Shown here: positions 58,971 through 64,000 of the stretch, piece by piece | Layout of the letters: each line of letters opens with the position of its first letter | How positions within the stretch are numbered: the first letter of the stretch is position 1 | DNA from: Posidonia oceanica | Lineage: Eukaryota; Streptophyta; Magnoliopsida; Alismatales; Posidoniaceae | Direction: 5' to 3' | Assembly: GCA_037176725.1 (NCBI GenBank) | Contig: JAZBRS010000054.1 | Coordinates: 16,200,001-16,264,000 of the forward strand | DNA: 64,000 nucleotides | Notes under the pieces: generated by a model | Told to the model about the DNA's origin: nothing | Databases searched by the model: none | Seen by the model: only the letters and a program-made list of their open reading frames with translations | Made by a program: the position numbers and the translations under genes

Positions 58971-59699
58971 GCGATGCCAAAACAAAGCGAGATAAATCAT
59001 CGAGAAGGCCATGCGAATGCAGATGCAAAGGAAAAGAGTAGGAGAAGCAAAGGGGAGGCAAACATTGTAAGCATGAGAACGAACGCTGTTTAAGGACCGC
59101 GCAAAGTAGGTGTGAAGACCTACAATAGGGAAGAGAAGCAAGTGGAGGGATTATCACTGTTCTGTGACCATTTCCCACCAAAGTGTCCCACGATGTGTCT
59201 CGCACGCTGCTAAAAGCTCGCGATGCGATTGGATCATGGAAAAGGGGGGAAGAAAGTTACAATTAGTGGTGAATCCAGGGGAAACGCAACACAAGGATGC
59301 CAAGAGTATGCGAAAAGGGGAATAGAGTTGATAGACAGAAAGAGGGAGTCTTAATCTACATGCTCGAGAAATCAGAAAGCAAAAACAATGCTTGCAATGG
59401 AAATAGGGTGCAAATGAATGCTGTGTAGGGGTTCAGAAGGACTTACCTTGGGAATCTGAAGCTTGATCTGAGAAATGCTTGGTCCATGTTGAAGAGCGCT
59501 CCACCGGGGTCGTCCAGGTAGCTTGGTTGAGAAAATCCAACGGCCAGATCAAAAGATATCCTAGCTTCAAGGCAGAGGGACCAGAATAGGGGAGAAGAAT
59601 GGATCTAGGTGTAAAGGAAGTCCTAGGGGTGTGCAAAACAGGTCCTCCCAAGTAAATGGGAGCTAAGTGTTCTTAAGTGTGTGCAAAAAAGCTGAATGC

Positions 59700-60450
59700 A
59701 AAGATGCATGAGTGCAATACATGCAAAAATGCTAGAGAAGGACCTAAGAATAATTTTTCAGAAAACTTGGGAGCCTATGTGCAAGTTTTGAAAACGTGGG
59801 ACCTAAATGCAAAGATTTTGAAAAATTAGGGGCTTATATGCAAGATTTTTGAAAATTGGAGGGTCTGAGTGCAATTTTGTAAAATACAGGGTTTAAAATG
59901 CAATTTTATAAGGTAAAAGATGCATTTGAATAAGTTTTGAAATCATGTGGAGGATCTATGTGCAATTTTGAAACATGCAGGGGTTGAAATGCAATTTTAT
60001 AAGAAAAAATGTGGTCTTAAATGGTCTGTGAATGCAAACAGACGACGTATGTGCAATTTTAAAACATGCAGGGTCTAAAATGCAATTTTATAAGCAAAAA
60101 TATACATTTAAATGAGTTTTATAAACATACAGAGGACCTATGTGTAATTTTAAAATATGCAGGGTCTAAAATGCAATTTTATAAGCAAAAATATTAAAAA
60201 ACAGATGCTGTGCATGAATATGAAGGACCTATATGCAAAAATCAGAAACTGAAGAGGAAAAATGCAATGCAGTAAGAAAAGATGAAAAATAAATGCATTG
60301 ATTAATAGATTAGATGACTAAAATGTAAATAGAGGAAAAGACAGGGTTTAAAAATGCAATTTACTAAGGTAAACTTAGAATATTAAATGAGATTATTAAC
60401 TAAAGGACTGAAGTGCAAAAATAAAAAACTACAGGGCCTGAACTAAAATA
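59700..60450. repeat. Degenerate repeats built on GGGTCTAAAATGCAATTTTA
   Basis: At least seven diverged copies of a ~55-90-bp phrase with TGCAATTTTATAAG(C/A)AAAA, GGACCTATGTGCAATTTT and CAGGGTCTAAAATGCAATTT. AT-rich, non-coding. Confidence 0.7.
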
Positions 60451-60649
60451 AACTTAAAAAGAAAACACAGCAGAAGGACTAACATGCAATTAGACAGTTT
60501 TTTAAGTTTTTCATACAATTTAATAAGATTTAAATTCAAAATTAAATGAATCTTAAACGAAGGCAGGACTGGAAAGCAATAAACTAAAAATAGAAGCTGA
60601 AAATGCAATTTTTGGCAAAATAGCTAAGCAAGGGGAAAAATAAACACAC

Positions 60650-62100
60650 AGTAAGTTGCAGCGGCCGGCCACTGTAGCAACTGCTACCAGTGGCCAAGAA
60701 AGCCGGAGGAGGGAGGCTGAGGGGTCGGTGACGTTCACTGGGGGCAGGCGGAGCCCGAACAATGCTCGACGGCTCGTGACGATGCCCGGAGCAAACCGGA
60801 GAAGGCGACGGAGAACTGTAGGACAGGAGGTGGTCGACCAGACATTCGGTGCGTCGGCAGGGGCATTATGAAGGCACCGGAGAGCTGCTGGAGTCCGTGC
60901 GGTTCACGGGCGATGCCTGGAGCTGGTTCTACTGGCTGGAGCGGCGAGGCGAGCTTGGAGCTCACCGGAGAAGACGGGTCAGCGGCGGTGCTGACCCGGT
61001 GAAGGAGGAGAGGAAACCCCGATCTGAGGGGTTAGGAAGCAGAAGAGGGAGGAGATTAGCTACAGGGAGAAGAAAAGAACCTGTTTCGTGGGCTGGAACG
61101 TCCCCCCGACGTTGGCTGCTTCAGTGGGTGTCGACGGAGTCTGTCCGGTTGTTGCAGGGGTCCTCGACAGCACAGGGGTGGTGGAATCTTCTTAGTGATG
61201 TACTCAGGAGCTCGCTGGACGTTTGGAATGGAGCTTCGACGATCGGAGGAGGATTTGGCTTCAGTGGGTGGACTGAAGGCAGCAGGAGGTGGGTGAAGGT
61301 GTTCTCTGCCCTCCGGATCAGTTGGAGGGTGTCGGCGACTTGCTGGTTGCTAGGTGGAGGTGTATGGATGCTAAGGTGGGTCTGAGGAGGGTTGGAGAGG
61401 AAGATGGCAGCTGGGTTGACTTTTTGGCAGAGTGGGTCGTAGGTGTTTGTTGTGGTTGGCTCCGACTGTGGGGGAGATGATGGCTGAGGCTCAGAAGGCT
61501 TGGAAAGCTGGGGTTCTGGGGAGTTTGGTGGTGGAGTTTGGAAGGATTTTGGGGACTGTGCAGTAGGGAATTTTGGAAGGTGGAGGTGTTGGGTTCTGAG
61601 TTGGATTTTGGGTGACTGGAGGGTGGTTTTAGGGGAATTTTGGTCATGGAATGGGGGGCTGTGAAGCTGGTTTTCTAGGTGGATTTGGGGGCGGAAATGG
61701 AGGTGATTCGACTGGGTGTGGGTGCTCTGGTTTGGATGGAAAAGAAGAGGAAGAAGAGGGCTGAATTCTCAGTGGGGAAGAAGGAGAGGAATGGGTGGCT
61801 TCTGCTCTGAATTCTCTCACTCTCTCTGGACGATGAAAAGGCATGGAAGGAGGAGAAGATGCGAGGCTTTAAGCAGGACTGAAGAGGAGGACTGAGCGCG
61901 CGGTGGATTCAAATTCTCCACCGGTGGGAGGCTACTGGTTGCAGAGCGAGGACAACCGGAGGCGATGGGCAATTAATGCCCCCAGAGGTCCTGTTGAGAT
62001 GCAAGAGAGGAAGGAGGGAACTGGAGCTGATGGTGATCGGGAGGGAGAATTGAAATTGAATTTCAGAGAGGAGGAAGATGGCTGGCGCGGGAGAAATCCG
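60650..62100. other. GC-rich block of Y2, no confident gene
   Basis: Overlapping ORFs on both strands (for example 60,849-61,385 plus) with unremarkable composition. No domain recognised. It could be the promoter/leader part of the long LTR. Confidence 0.4.
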
Positions 62101-63827
62101 AGGAAGAAGAAGAAGAAGGAGGGAAGAGGAGGAAGAAGGTGCGGGCTGCGCTGAGTGCGGGCCGGGCCGCACGAAAAAGAAAGAAAAAAAGAAAGAAGAA
62201 AGGAGGGGAAGAGGTGGAATGGGCCGGACCGGCCCAGGAAAAAAGAGAAAGAAAAATAAAAAGAAAGGGAGAAAGAAGAAAGGGAAAGGAAGAAGGGAAA
62301 GAAGAAGGAAATTAAAAATAAAAATAAAAACAAAAATGGAAACAAGAATAGAAAGATTTTGAAAAAGCTTTTAGAGTAGTTGTGTTTGAGTTAGGATTTT
62401 AATTGGGTTTTTTAGTGATTGTTTTTAATTAGTTAATTAGGATTAAAGAGTTCTAGTTTTGATTAGGATTTTGAGTTTTCTTTTAATTGTTTCTTGATTT
62501 GGTTTTTATATGTTTGTTAAAAATTTTTAGTTGTTCTTAGTTAAGTTTTTCTTGTTATGTCTTTGGGATGTTAATTAGGATTTTTAAAGATTGTTTTTAA
62601 ATTAATTAGGGTGAGTTTTAGATTTTTTATTTTAGTCTTTTCCTTAAGTCTTTTTTGATTTGTTTTTTATTTTTGTTTGTTAAGTTCTTTTTAATATTTT
62701 TTTTAGTTGAGTTTTTTCCTTATTAAGTTTTTAATTAATTGAGTGTTTTTAGATTTTTGATTGTTTGTTTTTTCCTTTTTAATTAGGTTTTCAAATTGTT
62801 TCTTTTTAGGATTGTTAAGTTAAGTTTCTTTTGACTTAGCATTTTTAATCGTTTTCTTTCCTTTTAGGATTTGTTTTTGATTGTTTTTTGATAGGGTTTT
62901 TACTTTTGCTTGTTTTGATTACATTTTGGTTTTTTCCTTTATTTTACAGTATTTTCTTTTTGTTTTTTTTGCATTTTTTAAGTTGCATTCTTAGTTTTCC
63001 ATTTTAGTTTGATTTAGTTAGGTTTTTTGTTTTTAATTGTTTGTTTAATGTTTTTAATTATTTCTCTTAGGATTTTAATTTGTTTTCCTTTTGTTTTAGA
63101 GTTTTGAAGGTTTTTAAGGGTTTTTTGAAGATTTAGTAGAAGAGAGGAAAAGAAAAGAGAAAGGAAGAGGAAAAAGGAGAAATGGAGGAGTAAAGAAGAA
63201 AGAGAGTAGTTGAAAGAAAATATTTTTTAGAAAATCAAGGAAAAGGTTAAAAATAAGATAAAAATTGAAATAAGATTCAGAAGAGATAGATGCACAAGGG
63301 GGGCCCACAGCCAGGCAAGGAGAAGGGAGAGAAGGGAGTGAAAAGAAGGAGGATAATCAGGAGAGAGAGAGGAGAGAGAAAAGAATAATCCAAGAGAGAG
63401 AAAAGGATAATTTGGTGAAATGAAGGGGTTAGAGGTTTAAAAAAGATGTGAAATTTGGGGAGTGTGTAGCCTAGGGTCTCTAGTATTTGACCTAAGGTTT
63501 GGGTTTGGTTTTGCGAAAGTTTTGGAAGGGTTTTGAGGTGTAGAAAAAGGGTAGTTTTGCCTTGGTTTTCTAGGATTTTTGGGAGTGGTTTTGGTTTGAA
63601 ATTTTGAGAGTTTTTGGGTAGGTTTGCTAAGTTGGGAATGGTGAGTTTTCCTATGATTTTGGGTAGTTTTTGGGCTTGGAAAAGAGCTGTAATTCTAAGT
63701 TAAGTTTGGGCTTATTTTGGAAAGAAGGATGAAAAGGAATGTGTACGTTTGGACCTAGATTTGGATCCAGAAGTCACCAAGAGATTCCAATTGATTCAGT
63801 CTGTCAAAATGGGGTGTCAACAATGTG

Positions 63828-64000
63828 AAAACTTATATTAATATGGAATATTTTGTGACATTCATAGATGATCACCCTAGATATACATATGTTTATTTAA
63901 TTTCACATAAAATGGAAGTGTTAAGTTGCTTTAAGAAATATAAAGCAGAAGTGAAAAAGAAACTTGGAAGAAACATTAAGGTGTTAAGATCTGGCAGAGG
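63828..64000 (+). pseudogene. copia integrase core, start (partial at the window edge)
   Basis: Open frame KTYINMEYFVTFIDDHPRYT, YVYLISHKMEVLSCFKKYKA, LGRNIKVLRSGRG. FIDDHPRY corresponds to the FIDDYSRY block with the first catalytic Asp of the integrase DDE triad; LRSGRG corresponds to the usual LRSDRG, the second Asp being Gly here. It joins HSNVCSPLSV at 57,838 once Y2 is removed. Confidence 0.88.

Larger units (their letters stand above)
57839..63822 (+). mobile_element. Y2: Y-family long-LTR element, 5,984 bp
   Basis: Inserted between the Val codon of HSNVCSPLSV and KTYINMEYFVTF of the copia integrase. Flanking 5-mers GTGTG (57,834-57,838) and ATGTG (63,823-63,827) match 4/5. It starts TTTGGTAATC and ends GGGGTGTCAACA. 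No pair of terminal direct repeats was found, so it is read as a very long solo LTR. Layout: start region with GAGTCGCCACTG and GTGCGGGGAAGGTGTTAGGC (57,839-58,260), 30-bp minisatellite (58,581-58,970), degenerate repeats (59,700-60,450), GC-rich block (60,650-62,100), purine-rich block (62,090-62,345), T-rich block (62,380-63,110) and purine-rich block (63,120-63,430). No protein domain was recognised. Confidence 0.8.
50969..64000 (+). mobile_element. Ty1/copia LTR retrotransposon, interrupted twice, running off the right edge
   Basis: A 5' LTR, an initiator-Met primer site, gag with a zinc knuckle, protease, GAG-pre-integrase and the start of integrase occur in order on the plus strand. The element is split by Y1 (52,862-57,112) and Y2 (57,839-63,822). 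Removing both with one TSD copy each restores a collinear gag-pol order, which confirms the insertion points. Frameshifts and stops show it is dead. Reverse transcriptase, RNase H and the 3' LTR would lie beyond 64,000. Confidence 0.92.

Noticed and set aside
58437..59141. 234-residue minus-strand ORF with 10-residue repeats (and plus-strand ORFs 58,449-59,093)
   Set aside because: Produced by a 30-bp minisatellite whose unit is divisible by three; both strands stay open and no domain is present.
62078..62362. Lys/Arg/Glu-rich 94-residue ORF and its Ser/Phe/Leu-rich complement
   Set aside because: Purine-rich low-complexity tract of Y2; no conserved features.
57839..63822. Y2 as a full-length element with two LTRs
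   Set aside because: No second copy of either terminus was found inside it. Only a short similarity (GCTAAAAGCTCGCGATG near 59,210) to the start region exists, too short to be an LTR.

Overview
The window looks like nuclear DNA of a flowering plant. It has intron-rich genes with GT/AG junctions, AT-rich intergenic DNA, and plant LTR retrotransposons, hAT transposons and PIF/Harbinger-like MITEs. The histidine phosphotransfer gene resembles the grass/monocot form of that family more than the Arabidopsis AHP1-5 form. A monocot, probably not a grass given the modest GC of the exons, is my best guess, but it is an inference from memory.

Three host genes can be rebuilt exon by exon. A cytokinin-type histidine phosphotransfer protein lies at 2.5-6.8 kb (+, 6 exons, 151 aa). 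An aldo/keto reductase lies at 9.7-12.9 kb (-, 9 exons, 384 aa), with a second, phase-compatible first exon upstream at 13.9-14.2 kb. An IQM-type calmodulin-binding protein lies at 42.05-45.6 kb (+, 9 exons, 507 aa). Each gives an uninterrupted reading frame with correct splice phases. Gene fragments also occur. A piece of the splicing factor SF3A1 sits inside a PIF/Harbinger-like element at 16.3-17.4 kb, and a short HIR/SPFH-like exon lies at 20.5 kb.

Most of the rest is mobile DNA, much of it delimited by target-site duplications (TSDs). Family X is a non-autonomous LTR retrotransposon. One full copy spans 20,935-30,694 (1,274-bp LTRs, TSD GTACT) and sits inside a Harbinger-like MITE; it is itself interrupted by a 3.1-kb solo LTR (TSD CTAGC). 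Two X solo LTRs lie at 31,293-33,054 (TSD TAAAT, carrying another MITE) and 53,101-54,371 (TSD CCACT). A complete but decayed BED-finger hAT transposon (38,557-41,717, TSD CCCACCTC) ends about 335 bp before the IQM start codon.

From 47.4 kb to the right edge is a nested stack. A decayed DUF4371/hAT-type transposase gene is followed by a Ty1/copia element (5' LTR 50,969-51,180). The copia is split in gag/pol by element Y1 (52,862-57,112, TSD GATGG), which carries an X solo LTR, and again in integrase by element Y2 (57,839-63,822). Y1 and Y2 share terminal sequence in opposite orientation, and the window begins with the 3' end of a third copy (1-548). Y elements show no pair of terminal repeats and look like very long solo LTRs full of tandem repeats. 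No CRISPR, operon or rRNA/tRNA gene was seen. I did not find a clearly new biological system. The most noteworthy items are the SF3A1 capture, the possible alternative AKR first exon and the long-LTR Y family.
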